34,797 bases of DNA from Salsuginibacillus halophilus (GCF_003014715.1 NZ_PYAV01000019.1:1-34797), one strand, 5' to 3'; positions 8,784 through 17,927 are shown, counted from the first letter of the stretch. The notes: generated from the letters alone by a model not told the origin. Program-made: numbers and translations.

Positions 8784-9920
8784 TTGTTAAAACGAATTGT
8801 TCAGTTATTTTTCTTACTTGCCGGAGGGACACTGGGTTTCGTCTTTATTCCTGAATTTTTATCTCTTATGAATGGTGATACTTTTCCGGCATGGCTTGGG
8901 AACCCGTATGTAGGAGCAGTTATCGGGTCGGTTGTTATCTTTTTAGCTACGTTTTGGAGTGCTTCTTACATTGTACAGTTCATGCACAAGATTGAGGAAT
9001 CTATTGTAAAAGCCCCTGTTACCGATGTATTGTTCGGTACGCTTGGCCTTGTCTTCGGTTTGGTCGTTGCCTTTCTCGTTGGAATCCCGCTCAACACGAT
9101 TCAAATTCCAGTTTTAAGTGAATTACTACCAATCTTCATTACATTCTTTCTCGGTTACTTCGGATTTAAAGTCGGATTTAAAAAGCGTGATGAGTTAACA
9201 CAACTGATCGGTGCTGGAAAAATTCCACCAAAGGAGCGGAAAAAAGGTACAGAGGCTGTTGAAGCGTCTGAAAGTGACGCTGCCGCAGGTGCTGCAGCAG
9301 ACAAACATACCGCGCTTCCTAAGCTTTTAGATACGAGTGTCATTATTGATGGCCGGATCGCTGATATTTGTCAAACCGGCTTTGTGGAAGGAACACTTGT
9401 CATTCCGGAATTTGTACTTGAAGAACTACAGCAGATTGCTGATTCCTCAGATGGTTTAAAGCGTAACCGGGGCCGGCGCGGCCTTGATGTCCTTAACCGG
9501 ATTCAAAAAGAGATTGAGGTCAATGTAGAAATTACAGACGCAGACTTTGACGATATTCAAGAAGTAGACAGCAAACTTGTGAAACTTGCAAAGAAGACTG
9601 GCGGCATCGTTGTAACAAATGATTTTAACTTAAATAAAGTTTGTGACCTGCAAGGGGTCGCTGTCCTCAACATTAATGACTTGTCCAACGCCGTAAAACC
9701 GGTTGTACTCCCTGGTGAAGAGCTGCACGTTCAAGTGATTAAAGATGGTAAAGAGTATAATCAAGGTGTTGCATACCTGGATGATGGGACAATGATTGTC
9801 ATTGAGGAAGGCCGCGAGCATATTGGTGCTGCACTTGAAGTTGTAGTGACCAGCGTCCTGCAGACGAGTGCCGGCCGCATGATTTTTGCAAAGCCAAAAC
9901 TTATGGAGCAGGCGCTTTAA
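8784..9920 (+). CDS. yacL: PIN/TRAM-domain membrane protein (YacL family)
   Basis: A 378-aa protein with about four transmembrane helices in the first ~130 residues, an Ala-rich linker, a PIN nuclease-like domain starting at LLDTSVIIDGRIADI (acidic D183 and D189) and a C-terminal TRAM domain (~310-370) expected to bind RNA. The family is thought to be a membrane-tethered ribonuclease; its substrate is not known. TTG 8784 is preferred as start: GGGAGGTG ends 7 nt upstream and the protein then begins MLKRIVQ as in B. subtilis YacL. ATG 8778 is almost in contact with the Shine-Dalgarno. Confidence 0.88.
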   Translation: MLKRIVQLFFLLAGGTLGFVFIPEFLSLMNGDTFPAWLGNPYVGAVIGSVVIFLATFWSASYIVQFMHKIEESIVKAPVTDVLFGTLGLVFGLVVAFLVGIPLNTIQIPVLSELLPIFITFFLGYFGFKVGFKKRDELTQLIGAGKIPPKERKKGTEAVEASESDAAAGAAADKHTALPKLLDTSVIIDGRIADICQTGFVEGTLVIPEFVLEELQQIADSSDGLKRNRGRRGLDVLNRIQKEIEVNVEITDADFDDIQEVDSKLVKLAKKTGGIVVTNDFNLNKVCDLQGVAVLNINDLSNAVKPVVLPGEELHVQVIKDGKEYNQGVAYLDDGTMIVIEEGREHIGAALEVVVTSVLQTSAGRMIFAKPKLMEQAL

Positions 9921-9925
9921 TACGT

Positions 9926-9973
9926 ACGGCCGCTTGTTAGCAACGCGAATGAACAGTTGCTTTCAGCGGCCGT
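9926..9973 (+). other. Two-tier hairpin in the yacL-ispD gap
   Basis: ACGGCCGC (9926-9933) pairs perfectly with GCGGCCGT (9966-9973), and inside it AGCAAC (9939-9944) pairs with GTTGCT (9956-9961). No U-run follows, so this is not a standard terminator. It may stabilise or process the mRNA between the two genes. Confidence 0.5.
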
Positions 9974-10029
9974 TCAATTGTATGATAAAGGCTGCTGAAA
10001 ATCCGTTAGAGAAAGAAGAGGCATAAATT

Positions 10030-10728
10030 ATGAACTATGCGGTTGTCATTCCGGCTGCCGGTCAAGGGCGCCGTATGCAGGCTGCTGTGAATAAAGCATT
10101 CCTTACCCTCCAGGGGCGCCCGATCATCGCGCATACACTTGCTGTTTTTCAGGCGGATCCGCGTTGTGAACGCATTGTGCTTGTCGCCAGTGAAAATGAG
10201 CTTGATGAAATGCAGGCGTTAGCAGAAGAAGCAGGCGCAACGAAAGCCGACCGGGTTGTTGCAGGTGGCAGTGAGCGCCAGGATAGTGTGCGCGCCGGTG
10301 CTGCTCAAGTGATGGACGCACCGCTGCTTCTTGTACATGACGGTGCCCGTCCGTTTGTTGCAATAGAACGAATTCATGCGCTGCTTTTAGAAGCCGAGCA
10401 GAGCGGGGCAGCACTTCTCGCTGTACCTGCGACGGATACGATCAAGCAGGTGGATCAAGAAGGCCGCGTGAAACAGACGTTGAAACGTTCGGAACTCTGG
10501 GCGGCCCAGACGCCGCAGGCTTTCCGTCCGGAAGTGCTGCAGCAGGCTTATGCATATGCTGATGAAACAGGTTTTCAAGGCACCGATGATGTAAGTCTTG
10601 TTGAAGCTGCCGGTGGCGAGGTGGCGGTTGTTGAAGGTGATTATGATAACATTAAGCTGACAACGCCGGAAGATATGACGCTGGCAGAAGCAATTCTAGC
10701 CAAACGGGCAGGGGAGGCAGGAACGTGA
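10030..10728 (+). CDS. ispD: IspD, 2-C-methyl-D-erythritol 4-phosphate cytidylyltransferase
   Basis: A 232-aa enzyme of the MEP isoprenoid pathway: CTP + MEP gives CDP-methylerythritol. The N-terminal nucleotide-binding loop is PAAGQGRRM (residues ~8-16); [35 protein letters not shown] and IKLTTPEDM follow in the family order. Length is typical. Its stop overlaps the ispF start by 4 nt (GTGA), so the two pathway enzymes are coupled. Confidence 0.97.
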   Translation: MNYAVVIPAAGQGRRMQAAVNKAFLTLQGRPIIAHTLAVFQADPRCERIVLVASENELDEMQALAEEAGATKADRVVAGGSERQDSVRAGAAQVMDAPLLLVHDGARPFVAIERIHALLLEAEQSGAALLAVPATDTIKQVDQEGRVKQTLKRSELWAAQTPQAFRPEVLQQAYAYADETGFQGTDDVSLVEAAGGEVAVVEGDYDNIKLTTPEDMTLAEAILAKRAGEAGT

Positions 10729-11198
10729 GAATTGGACAAGGGTATGACGTACACAAGCTTGAAGATGGGGAGACGCTGATTCTGGGCGGCATCCGTATTC
10801 CGCATACACATGGGCTTTCCGGTCACTCGGATGCTGATGTGCTTTTGCATGCGATCACTGACGCCGTCCTTGGGGCGCTCGGTGAAGGTGATATCGGTCG
10901 GCATTTTCCGGACACAGATCCGGCGTATAAAGGGGCGGATTCAGCAGCGCTTTTGCAGCAGGTGGTTGCCATGGCAGACGAGCGCGGTATGAAGCTTGGC
11001 AACATTGATGCAACATTAATGGCACAAAAGCCGAAGATGGCCCCTTATATTGAAGATATGCGCGCGCGCATTGCCGAGCTTTTTCAAGCGGAAACGACAC
11101 AAGTCAATGTAAAAGCAACAACGACGGAAAAACTAGGGTTTACCGGGCGCGAAGAGGGTATGGCGGCGCAGGCGGTCGTACTTCTGACAGAAAAATAG
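10725..11198 (+). CDS. ispF: IspF, 2-C-methyl-D-erythritol 2,4-cyclodiphosphate synthase
   Basis: A 157-aa trimeric enzyme that cyclises CDP-ME 2-phosphate with release of CMP, two steps after IspD. Metal ligands D8, H10 (GYDVHK) and H42 (DADVLLH) are present, as is the C-terminal GFTGREEG segment. The start is GTG 10725, with AGGGGAGG upstream and a 4-nt overlap with ispD. The kinase of the intermediate step (IspE) is not in this window. Confidence 0.97.
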   Translation: MRIGQGYDVHKLEDGETLILGGIRIPHTHGLSGHSDADVLLHAITDAVLGALGEGDIGRHFPDTDPAYKGADSAALLQQVVAMADERGMKLGNIDATLMAQKPKMAPYIEDMRARIAELFQAETTQVNVKATTTEKLGFTGREEGMAAQAVVLLTEK

Positions 11199-11331
11199 CA
11201 CTTCGTTTTCGGTTTGGTTTATAATCGTAGTGAGTATGATAAAATGCGGTTATCGATAGATGGACGAAATTTAATGTTTGGTAATAAATTTAAAAAGCTT
11301 TGTCATCAGTTTTAAGAGGAAGGTGTCACTT

Positions 11332-12804
11332 ATGTCAAATGAAGTAAGAGTCCGCTTTGCGCCGAGTCCGACCGGCCATCTGCATATTGGAGGCGCACGT
11401 TCTGCGCTGTTTAATTATTTGTTCGCCCGTGCCCAAGGCGGCAAGTTTATTGTACGTATTGAGGATACAGACCAGGCGAGAAACATCCAGGAAGCGACAG
11501 ATAAGCTTCTCGACAGTTTAAAATGGCTTGGCTTGGAGTGGGATGAAAGTACAGATATCGGCGGCCCGCACGGACCGTATCGTTCGATGGAGCGTGTCGA
11601 TATTTACACGTCTTATATCAATCAGCTCATTGAAGCAGGCTGGGCGTATTACTGTTACATGACGGCAGAAGAACTTGAAGCTGAACGGGAAGCGCAGCTT
11701 GCCCGCGGTGAAATGCCGAAATACAGCGGCCGTGATCGTAATTTAACGAAAGAAGACCGCGAGGCCTATGAAGCAAAAGGCTTAAAGCCGGTCGTCCGCT
11801 TTAAAGTGCCAACGGGTGAAACAGTCGTCATTGATGATGTGGTCCGTGGACACGTATCTTTTGACACCGACGGCATCGGTGACTTTGTTATCTGCCGCAG
11901 TGACGGCGTACCGACGTATAACTTTGCGGTTGTCATTGATGATCACTTAATGGAGATTTCCCATGTTGTGCGTGGTGAGGAGCACCTTTCCAACGCGCCG
12001 CGCCAGGCGTTAATTTACAAAGCTTTCGGCTGGGAGCCGCCGCGTTTTGCGCACGCTTCCCTCATCTTGAATCCGGATGGCCAGAAGATGAGTAAGCGTG
12101 ATGAAACGATTATGCAGTTTGTGGAGCAGTACCGCGACTACGGCTACCTGCCGGAGGCACTTGTGAACTTCCTAGCCCTGCTCGGCTGGTCACCAGGTGG
12201 CGAAGAAGAATTGTTCACAATGGATGAGCTTATTGAACAGTTCAGTTTGGAACGCGTATCAAAAGCGCCGGCGATCTTTGATACAAATAAACTTGCCTGG
12301 ATGAACAATCAGTATGTTAAAGATGCAGACCTTGACCGCTTAACTGAATTAGCACTGCCGCATCTGCAGCAGGCAGGTTTAGTGTCTGACAGCTTAAATG
12401 AGGATGATTATGCTTGGGTCAAAGAACTCGTCAGCTTGTATCAAGAACAGATGCATTATGCTGGAGAAATTGTAGAGTTGTCCGGGTTGTTTTTCAAAGA
12501 CGAACTTGCATATGATGAAGAAGCAAAAGAAGTACTTGGCTGGGACAATGTCGGCCCGGTGCTCCGCCACTTCCGTGAAGAGCTGCTCGCACTTGAAGCC
12601 TTCACGCCAGAAGCTGTCAAGCAGGCGACAAAAGCTACGCAAAAAGCAACAGGTCAAAAAGGCAAGCAGCTGTTTATGCCGATCCGTGTGGCGGTCAGCG
12701 GTCAAACCCACGGCCCGGAGCTTCCGCGGGCGATTCACCTGCTCGGCCGTGATGTTGTTGCCGCTCGACTTGAGCAGGCCGCTGCCATTGCTGAGAATGC
12801 TTAA
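11332..12804 (+). CDS. gltX: Glutamyl-tRNA synthetase
   Basis: A 490-aa class I aminoacyl-tRNA synthetase. The HIGH-type motif is HIGG (residues 18-21) within [12 protein letters not shown], and the KMSKS-type motif is KMSKR (252-256). In bacilli this enzyme is non-discriminating and also charges tRNA-Gln, which is then amidated; that is family knowledge. Start ATG 11332 ([13 protein letters not shown]) follows AGAGGAAGG; the longer frame from 11278 lacks a ribosome binding site. A TATAAT at 11220-11225 in the gap after ispF could be a -10 box but has no clear -35. Confidence 0.97.
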   Translation: MSNEVRVRFAPSPTGHLHIGGARSALFNYLFARAQGGKFIVRIEDTDQARNIQEATDKLLDSLKWLGLEWDESTDIGGPHGPYRSMERVDIYTSYINQLIEAGWAYYCYMTAEELEAEREAQLARGEMPKYSGRDRNLTKEDREAYEAKGLKPVVRFKVPTGETVVIDDVVRGHVSFDTDGIGDFVICRSDGVPTYNFAVVIDDHLMEISHVVRGEEHLSNAPRQALIYKAFGWEPPRFAHASLILNPDGQKMSKRDETIMQFVEQYRDYGYLPEALVNFLALLGWSPGGEEELFTMDELIEQFSLERVSKAPAIFDTNKLAWMNNQYVKDADLDRLTELALPHLQQAGLVSDSLNEDDYAWVKELVSLYQEQMHYAGEIVELSGLFFKDELAYDEEAKEVLGWDNVGPVLRHFREELLALEAFTPEAVKQATKATQKATGQKGKQLFMPIRVAVSGQTHGPELPRAIHLLGRDVVAARLEQAAAIAENA

Positions 12805-12814
12805 CAACTAAACA

Positions 12815-13068
12815 TGCCCTGCGCGCTGAAAAGGATGAACGTACAAACGCCCGCTCCTCTTTGCAGAGACGACCGCCCCGGCTGAAAGCGGTTGAGAGGA
12901 TGACGTTTGGAATTGCCCCTTGGAGCCCTTGATGGTGCCGAATCTGTCAAGGCGGTTGTGCCCCGTTACAGGCACAAAAGCGGAGTCGTGTATCGCCACG
13001 ACTTAAGCAGAGTGGGACCGCGCAAACGAGGCGTCTCTGCACCTGTACAGGTGCAGTGGCGCTTTTTT
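12815..13068 (+). promoter_or_regulatory. T-box riboswitch (tRNA-Cys) controlling cysE-cysS
   Basis: A T-box leader fills the 344-nt gap between gltX and cysE. Stem I arms: AAACG (12845-12849)/CGTTT (12904-12908), TCCTCT (12855-12860)/AGAGGA (12895-12900), ACCGC (12872-12876)/GCGGT (12888-12892). The probable specifier is TGC (Cys) at 12914-12916, just past Stem I's lower arm. Smaller hairpins follow: CCTTGA/TCAAGG, TTGTGCC (12956)/GGCACAA (12971) and AGTCGTG (12984)/CACGACT (12997). The conserved T-box AGAGTGGGACCGCG is at 13009-13022. The antiterminator helix is GCAGAG (13007-13012) with CTCTGC (13035-13040), mutually exclusive with the terminator. No promoter was found, so read-through from gltX is likely, as in B. 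subtilis. The 5' limit is approximate. Confidence 0.93.
13031..13068 (+). terminator. T-box-controlled terminator
   Basis: A 20-nt perfect palindrome (13037-13056, CTGCACCTG... and its complement) is extended by GCGTC (13031-13035)/GGCGC (13058-13062) across one T-T mismatch and followed by six T residues (13063-13068). Its 5' strand is shared with the antiterminator. Uncharged tRNA-Cys is expected to prevent its formation. Confidence 0.92.
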
Positions 13069-13148
13069 CGTATCGGGCCAAGGAAATAGCACCAATGAAC
13101 AAAGTGATGTGATTGAATAAGCTGAGAACGAGAAGAGAGGGAGAGGCG

Positions 13149-13844
13149 ATGCTACGAACATTTTTAAACGATATCGATGTTGTATTTGAACAAGACCCGG
13201 CCGCGCGCAGCCGGATTGAAGTTGTGCTCACGTACTCTGGTGTGCATGCAGTATGGGGGCACCGGGTAGCGCATTGGTTGTGGCGAAAAAAACTGTTTTT
13301 TCTCGCCCGGCTTTTATCCCAGGTGAGTCGCTTTATTACAGGGATTGAAATCCACCCTGGGGCTAAAATCGGACAGCGTCTGTTTATTGACCACGGCATG
13401 GGGGTTGTCATCGGAGAAACTTGTGAAATCGGTGATAACGTAACGATTTATCAAGGCGTCACCCTCGGTGGTACCGGGAAAGAAAAAGGCAAGCGTCACC
13501 CGACGGTTGAAGACCACGTCTTAATTGCAAGCGGTGCAAAAATTCTCGGCTCAATGACCATCGGGGAAAACTCAAATATCGGTGCAGGGTCTGTCGTGTT
13601 AAAAGAAGTTCCGCCAAATGCGACGGTTGTAGGAATTCCGGGTAAAGTTGTTGTAAAAAATGGGATGAAAGTGAAAGAGCAGCTTGACCACCATAAGCTG
13701 CCTGATCCGGTGTCGGAGCGTTTGAAGCAGCTTGAAGAGGAAGTGGCTGAACTGAAAGAAGCGCTCGCTGTTACTAAGCAGCAGGATGAGCCGCAAAACG
13801 GTGAATCAGTAAGGAGTGAAGAAGATGACAATTCAAATGTATAA
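13149..13844 (+). CDS. cysE: Serine O-acetyltransferase
   Basis: A 231-aa enzyme that acetylates L-serine with acetyl-CoA, the committed step of cysteine synthesis. The N-terminal helical part is followed by a left-handed beta-helix of hexapeptide repeats from about residue 70 ([46 protein letters not shown]) to about residue 165. The C-terminal ~45 residues are a charged, probably coiled tail ([16 protein letters not shown]). ATG 13149 follows GAGAGGGAGAGG; an upstream TTG at 13113 lacks a site. It overlaps cysS by 20 nt, and the T-box ties both to tRNA-Cys charging. Confidence 0.95.
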   Translation: MLRTFLNDIDVVFEQDPAARSRIEVVLTYSGVHAVWGHRVAHWLWRKKLFFLARLLSQVSRFITGIEIHPGAKIGQRLFIDHGMGVVIGETCEIGDNVTIYQGVTLGGTGKEKGKRHPTVEDHVLIASGAKILGSMTIGENSNIGAGSVVLKEVPPNATVVGIPGKVVVKNGMKVKEQLDHHKLPDPVSERLKQLEEEVAELKEALAVTKQQDEPQNGESVRSEEDDNSNV

Positions 13845-15222
13845 TACGCTGCGCCGGCAGAAAGAAGCATTTGCCCCGATGGAGGAAGGGAAAGTTTCGA
13901 TGTATGTGTGCGGACCGACCGTTTACAACTACATTCACATCGGCAACGCCCGGCCGGCCATCGTGTTTGATATGGTGCGCCGGTATTTCATGTACCGCGG
14001 CTATGAGGTGACGTATGTATCCAACTTCACCGATGTTGATGACAAGATTATTAAAGCAGCTGAAGAAACTGGAGAGGATGTTTTAACGCTCGCAGAAACA
14101 TTTATCCGCGCTTATCACGAAGATACCAAGCCGCTCGGCGTGCTGCCGGCAGATAAACACCCGCGTGTTACTGAAGCGATGGATGATATCATTGTTTTTA
14201 TCGAGCGTTTAATTGAAAAGGGCTATGCGTACGAAGTAGCTGGTGATGTGTATTTCTCCACCCGCTCGTTTACGTCATACGGCAAGCTCTCCGGTCAGGA
14301 TTTAGAGGACTTACAGGCTGGGGCGCGCATAGATGTGGATGAAGCGAAGAAGGATCCTCTGGACTTTGCGCTCTGGAAGCAGGCGAAACCAGGAGAAATT
14401 GCGTGGCAGAGCCCGTGGGGTGAAGGCCGGCCGGGGTGGCACATTGAGTGCTCAGCCATGGTGCAGAAACACCTCGGTGAAACGATCGACATTCATGCCG
14501 GCGGACAGGATCTTGCCTTTCCGCACCACGAAAATGAAATCGCGCAATCCGAAGCCTTAACCGGGGAACCGCTGGCACACTACTGGCTGCATAACGGTTA
14601 TATCACCGTCGATGACGAGAAGATGTCAAAGTCACTCGGTAACTTTATACTCGTGCATAACATTATTCAACAGCACGACGCGAATGTGATCCGTTACTAT
14701 ATGCTGCAGTCTCATTACCGTAATCCGATCAATTTTAATGACGAATTGATTGAATCGGCTCAAAACAGCCTCAACCGGATTCAGACGCTCGTCGATAACA
14801 TTAAGCACCGCCTGCAGGAGAGTGCAGATCTCGGAAGTGAAGGCAACTGGCTTGAAGAGCTTGATCAGTACCGGTATGCGTTTGTCCGTGAGATGGATGA
14901 TGACTTCAACACGCCAAACGCTTTTACGGTGATCTTTGATTTTGTAAAAGCAGCCAACCGCTATCTTGATGAGGCTCACTCTAACGTACAGGTGCTTGAA
15001 GGTATGCTTGAACTGCTCCGTGAGTGGGAAGAAGTGCTTGGCTTGACGTTTGAGCGTGCAGAAGAAGTGCTTGATGAGGAAGTCGAGGCGTTAATTGAAC
15101 AACGCATTCAAGCGCGCAAAGATCGAAACTTTCAAGAAGCTGACCGGATTCGTGATGACCTTGCTGCCCGGGGCATTATTTTAGAAGATACAGCGCAGGG
15201 TACGCGCTGGAAACGGGGTTGA
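13825..15222 (+). CDS. cysS: Cysteinyl-tRNA synthetase
   Basis: A 465-aa class I synthetase that charges tRNA-Cys. The zinc-ligand C29 ([10 protein letters not shown]) and HIGN (38-41) are at the N-terminus; KMSKS is at residues 266-270; a DALR-type helical anticodon domain follows. ATG 13825 is chosen because AAGGAGTGAAG precedes it inside the end of cysE, and [14 protein letters not shown] aligns with the B. subtilis start; an ATG three codons upstream is closer to the site. The last base of the stop codon begins the mrnC start. Confidence 0.97.
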   Translation: MTIQMYNTLRRQKEAFAPMEEGKVSMYVCGPTVYNYIHIGNARPAIVFDMVRRYFMYRGYEVTYVSNFTDVDDKIIKAAEETGEDVLTLAETFIRAYHEDTKPLGVLPADKHPRVTEAMDDIIVFIERLIEKGYAYEVAGDVYFSTRSFTSYGKLSGQDLEDLQAGARIDVDEAKKDPLDFALWKQAKPGEIAWQSPWGEGRPGWHIECSAMVQKHLGETIDIHAGGQDLAFPHHENEIAQSEALTGEPLAHYWLHNGYITVDDEKMSKSLGNFILVHNIIQQHDANVIRYYMLQSHYRNPINFNDELIESAQNSLNRIQTLVDNIKHRLQESADLGSEGNWLEELDQYRYAFVREMDDDFNTPNAFTVIFDFVKAANRYLDEAHSNVQVLEGMLELLREWEEVLGLTFERAEEVLDEEVEALIEQRIQARKDRNFQEADRIRDDLAARGIILEDTAQGTRWKRG

Positions 15223-15653
15223 TGATGGAACCTTTGGAGACGATTGTTGACCCAAAACAGGCAAACCCTATTCTTCTAGCTTACGTTGGTGATGCTGTAC
15301 AAGAAGTTTATGTCCGCATGCACGTGATCAATCAAGGGGTTGCTAAACCAAATGAACTGCATAAAGCATCGACAGCATATGTATCTGCTTATGCCCAGGC
15401 GAAGGCAGCGCATGATTTTATCGAGCAGGATGTGCTTACGGCTGAGGAAGCGGCTGTCCTTCGTCGCGGTCGTAACGCGAAATCAACTGTGCCGAAAAGT
15501 GCAGATCCTGCAACGTATCGATATAGTACAGGTTTTGAAGCATTAATCGGCTATTTATATTTAATGGACCGCCAAGAGCGCTTGCGTACATTAATTGCGC
15601 AGGCGCTGAAGATGGCGGATGAAGGAAAGGAAGGAGGAAGTGAACGTGAGTGA
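15222..15653 (+). CDS. mrnC: Mini-ribonuclease III
   Basis: A 143-aa RNase III catalytic domain without a dsRNA-binding domain. In B. subtilis it matures both ends of 23S rRNA. Seen: AYVGDAVQEVYVR with the catalytic acidic residue, RGRNAKS and the second acidic segment STGFEALIGYLYL. The start is either ATG 15222 (overlapping the cysS stop as TGATG) or ATG 15225. The Shine-Dalgarno is poor, which fits translational coupling. It belongs with rlmB next door as an rRNA-processing pair. Confidence 0.93.
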   Translation: MMEPLETIVDPKQANPILLAYVGDAVQEVYVRMHVINQGVAKPNELHKASTAYVSAYAQAKAAHDFIEQDVLTAEEAAVLRRGRNAKSTVPKSADPATYRYSTGFEALIGYLYLMDRQERLRTLIAQALKMADEGKEGGSERE

Positions 15654-16395
15654 AGAGTGGATTATCGGAAAAAATGCGGTGCATGAAGCGCTTGTAGGTG
15701 GACGGCCGGTTCATAAAGTCTGGATTGCAGAAAATACGAAACGTCAGGCTGTGCAAAAAATTGTGCAGCAGTCAAAGGAAGTAGACGCCCTCATTCAATA
15801 TGTGCCGAAAAAGAAAGTGGACGAGCTTGCCGGCACCCCGCAGCACCAAGGTGTCGTAGCATCTGTCGCAGCTTATACGTATGCTGATATTGATGATTTG
15901 TTCGCTAATGCTCGTGATCGGAATGAACAGCCGTTTTTCATCGTTCTTGATGGCGTGGAAGATCCGCACAACCTCGGGTCGGTACTTAGAACCGCAGACG
16001 CTGCCGGGGCGCACGGTGTGATCATTCCAAAGCGGCGTGCAGCCGGCTTAACTCAGGCAGTCGCTAAAGCATCCACCGGGGCGGTTGAGCACGTACCTGT
16101 AGCGAGGGTGACCAACATCGCCCGCACCCTTGAAGATTTAAAAGAACAAGGCCTTTGGATTGCCGGCACAGACGCCGCCGGCACATCGGATTATCGTGAG
16201 CTTGAGGCGGATACAGGACTAGGGCTTGTGATCGGAAGTGAGGGGAAAGGGATGAGCCGCTTAGTAAGAGAGGCGTGCGATTTTCTTTTAACCGTACCGA
16301 TGTTTGGTCAAGTTACCTCGTTGAACGCTTCGGTAACAGCCAGCCTGCTCATGTATGAAGTTGTCCGTAAACGTGAGCTGAAAGGGCAGAAGTGA
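15646..16395 (+). CDS. rlmB: 23S rRNA (guanosine-2'-O-)-methyltransferase RlmB
   Basis: A 249-aa SPOUT-class methyltransferase using SAM to methylate a guanosine ribose in 23S rRNA (Gm2251 in E. coli numbering by family analogy). An N-terminal SpoU substrate-binding domain (residues ~5-75) precedes the knotted catalytic domain with motifs NLGSVLRTADAAG, LVIGSEGKGMSRL and VPMFGQVTSLNASVTASLL. Start GTG 15646 has AAGGAGG 8 nt upstream inside the end of mrnC; the reading frame open from 15619 precedes that site. It overlaps mrnC by 8 nt. Confidence 0.95.
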   Translation: MSEEWIIGKNAVHEALVGGRPVHKVWIAENTKRQAVQKIVQQSKEVDALIQYVPKKKVDELAGTPQHQGVVASVAAYTYADIDDLFANARDRNEQPFFIVLDGVEDPHNLGSVLRTADAAGAHGVIIPKRRAAGLTQAVAKASTGAVEHVPVARVTNIARTLEDLKEQGLWIAGTDAAGTSDYRELEADTGLGLVIGSEGKGMSRLVREACDFLLTVPMFGQVTSLNASVTASLLMYEVVRKRELKGQK

Positions 16396-16910
16396 TCATG
16401 AAAGATGTCATGATTGTGGACGGCTATAATATCATCGGCGACTGGCCGGAATTAAAAACATTGCGCGACCGGGACTTAAATGAAGCCCGCGATCAGCTCG
16501 TCCAGCGGATGGCGGAGTATCAAGCGTATAAAGGTATTGAAGTGAAAGTGATTTTTGATGCGCATATGGTGCCGGGGGTGGGGCGTGCGTACCACCAGCA
16601 TCAAGTTGATGTGCAGTACACACGGGAAAACGAAACAGCGGACGAGCGGATTGAAAAGCTCGTCCGCGAGATTAAAAATGTCCGCACAAGGGTCTATGTT
16701 GCGACATCAGATTTTGCGGAGCAGTCGTTAACGTTTGGCAGCGGCGCCCTCCGTATATCGGCCCGGGAATTGCGGATCGCATTAAACCAAGCCGATCAAG
16801 CGATTGAAAAAGAAGTTGCCGAGACGAAGCGTCAATCTGCAGGGTCACGACTCAATTTACCCGATGATGTCGCCGAATATTTTGACAAATTACGTCGGAA
16901 GGGCCGCTGA
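16392..16910 (+). CDS. yacP: NYN-domain ribonuclease (YacP/Rae1 family)
   Basis: A 172-aa PIN-like NYN nuclease. The N-terminal motif MIVDGYNIIGDWPEL carries the acidic centre; FDAH, ENETADERIEKLV and ATSDFAEQ follow in the usual order. The B. subtilis member (Rae1) is an endonuclease that enters the ribosomal A site and cuts mRNA in a translation-dependent way; that is known of the family, not seen here. The start may be GTG 16392, overlapping the rlmB stop (GTGA) at good distance from AAAGGG, or ATG 16398. Confidence 0.9.
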   Translation: MIMKDVMIVDGYNIIGDWPELKTLRDRDLNEARDQLVQRMAEYQAYKGIEVKVIFDAHMVPGVGRAYHQHQVDVQYTRENETADERIEKLVREIKNVRTRVYVATSDFAEQSLTFGSGALRISARELRIALNQADQAIEKEVAETKRQSAGSRLNLPDDVAEYFDKLRRKGR

Positions 16911-16914
16911 CCTG

Positions 16915-16944
16915 TTGACGCTTTCATAACGGGTACTATATAAT
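16915..16944 (+). promoter_or_regulatory. Sigma-A-type promoter of sigH
   Basis: TTGACG (16915-16920), 18-nt spacer, TATAAT (16939-16944), directly after the yacP stop. It gives sigH its own transcription; in B. subtilis the equivalent promoter is repressed by AbrB, and the AT-rich stretch from 16940 to 16970 would suit that, which is inferred. Confidence 0.8.
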
Positions 16945-16987
16945 ATTTCTATATTTATACATTTCAGTGAAGGGCGGAGGGATCGTA

Positions 16988-17647
16988 GTGAGCGTCAACC
17001 TCATGGAAAAACGGCACGATAACTTCGAGCGAGTATACGGCGAAGACGAAACGCTCGTACAAGGAGCTAAAGGCGGCGACAGCGCCTCACTAGAAAAGCT
17101 CGTCAATAAGTACAAAAACTTCGTCCGGGCAAAAGCGCGCTCTTACTTTTTAATCGGGGCGGATCACGAAGATATCATTCAAGAAGGGATGATCGGACTG
17201 TACAAAGCTGTGCGCGACTTTAAAGGGGACAAGCAGTCCTCCTTCCGCGCTTTTGCTGAACTATGTATTACGCGGCAGATTATCACAGCTATTAAAACGG
17301 CGACGCGTCAAAAGCATATTCCGTTAAATTCTTATGTTTCTTTAGACAAGCCGTTGTATGATGAAGAAGCTGACCGGACCCTGCTTGATGTTTTGTGCGG
17401 ACAAACAGTCACAGACCCGGAAGTGCTGCTGGTCAATCGCGAAGAAAGCGAAGTTGTAGAAGGTCGTATCCGTGAAGTGTTAAGTGACCTTGAGCAGAAA
17501 GTACTCAGCCGCTACTTGGATGGCCACACGTATAACGAGATTTCTGCAGAGCTCGACAGGCATGTTAAGTCTATTGATAACGCCCTGCAGCGTATCAAGC
17601 GTAAGTTAGAAGACCGGGTTCAACTCACCCGTTTGTCAAGTTATTAG
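16988..17647 (+). CDS. sigH: RNA polymerase sigma-H factor (stationary phase, sporulation, competence)
   Basis: A 219-aa sigma-70-type factor. Region 2 is strongly conserved (NFVRAKARSYFLIGADHEDI, IGLYKAVRDF, FRAFAELCITRQIITAIKTA) and region 4 carries the helix-turn-helix YNEISAELDRHVKSIDNALQ near the end. In bacilli it directs early sporulation genes such as spo0A and kinA. Start GTG 16988 lies 7 nt after GGCGGAGGG; the frame back to GTG 16967 runs through that site. It ends the yacL-to-sigH gene run and is followed by a 341-nt gap. Confidence 0.96.
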   Translation: MSVNLMEKRHDNFERVYGEDETLVQGAKGGDSASLEKLVNKYKNFVRAKARSYFLIGADHEDIIQEGMIGLYKAVRDFKGDKQSSFRAFAELCITRQIITAIKTATRQKHIPLNSYVSLDKPLYDEEADRTLLDVLCGQTVTDPEVLLVNREESEVVEGRIREVLSDLEQKVLSRYLDGHTYNEISAELDRHVKSIDNALQRIKRKLEDRVQLTRLSSY

Positions 17648-17680
17648 CAAAAAATTTGTCGGAATTTTGTGTATCTAAAC

Positions 17681-17737
17681 AAAATGGACAAACTGAACAG
17701 TCGCCTTTTTGTCAGGGGGAGGTTGGTTTGTCCTTTT
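17681..17737 (+). terminator. Candidate sigH terminator
   Basis: GGACAAAC (17686-17693) pairs perfectly with GTTTGTCC (17726-17733); an A-run precedes and TTTT (17734-17737) follows. The loop is long (32 nt), so the fold is less certain than usual. Confidence 0.5.
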
Positions 17738-17777
17738 CCGATAACAGGTTTCATGCGCTGAAGCGTCACTTGTAAGA

Positions 17778-17804
17778 TTGACAGTACTTCATTCGTATGA
17801 TAAT
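17778..17804 (+). promoter_or_regulatory. Candidate promoter of secE-nusG
   Basis: Consensus TTGACA (17778-17783) and GATAAT (17799-17804) with a short 15-nt spacer, in the sigH-secE gap. It gives a leader of about 180 nt before secE. Confidence 0.5.
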
Positions 17805-17888
17805 TTTAAACGGTATATGTATCAGATTTTCAAATGACGAACACGCAGTTAAGCAAAAATATAAGCTTAGATGGACGCATGGACAATA

Positions 17889-17927
17889 ACCGCTGAAGGT
17901 CCGCCACCCGGGCTGCGGTTGTTTTTT
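17889..17927 (+). terminator. Hairpin with U-run in the secE leader (possible attenuator)
   Basis: AACCGC pairs with GCGGTT over 6 bp across a 21-nt loop, followed by G and six T residues. A second hairpin, GCCGC-TTTTTG-GCGGC, follows near 17935-17950. Lying downstream of the promoter at 17778, the first could attenuate secE, or be a remnant of a lost gene's terminator. The rest of the gap 17648-17988 has no reading frame I can support; rpmG, often found here, is absent. Confidence 0.45.

Noticed and set aside
12907-13089. 60-codon frame in the gltX-cysE gap
   Set aside because: It lies in the T-box leader and its conserved T-box motif; no ribosome binding site.
17684-17761. 25-codon frame MDKLNSRLF... 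in the sigH-secE gap as a possible L33 remnant
   Set aside because: It lacks the L33 cysteine pairs and any L33 similarity.
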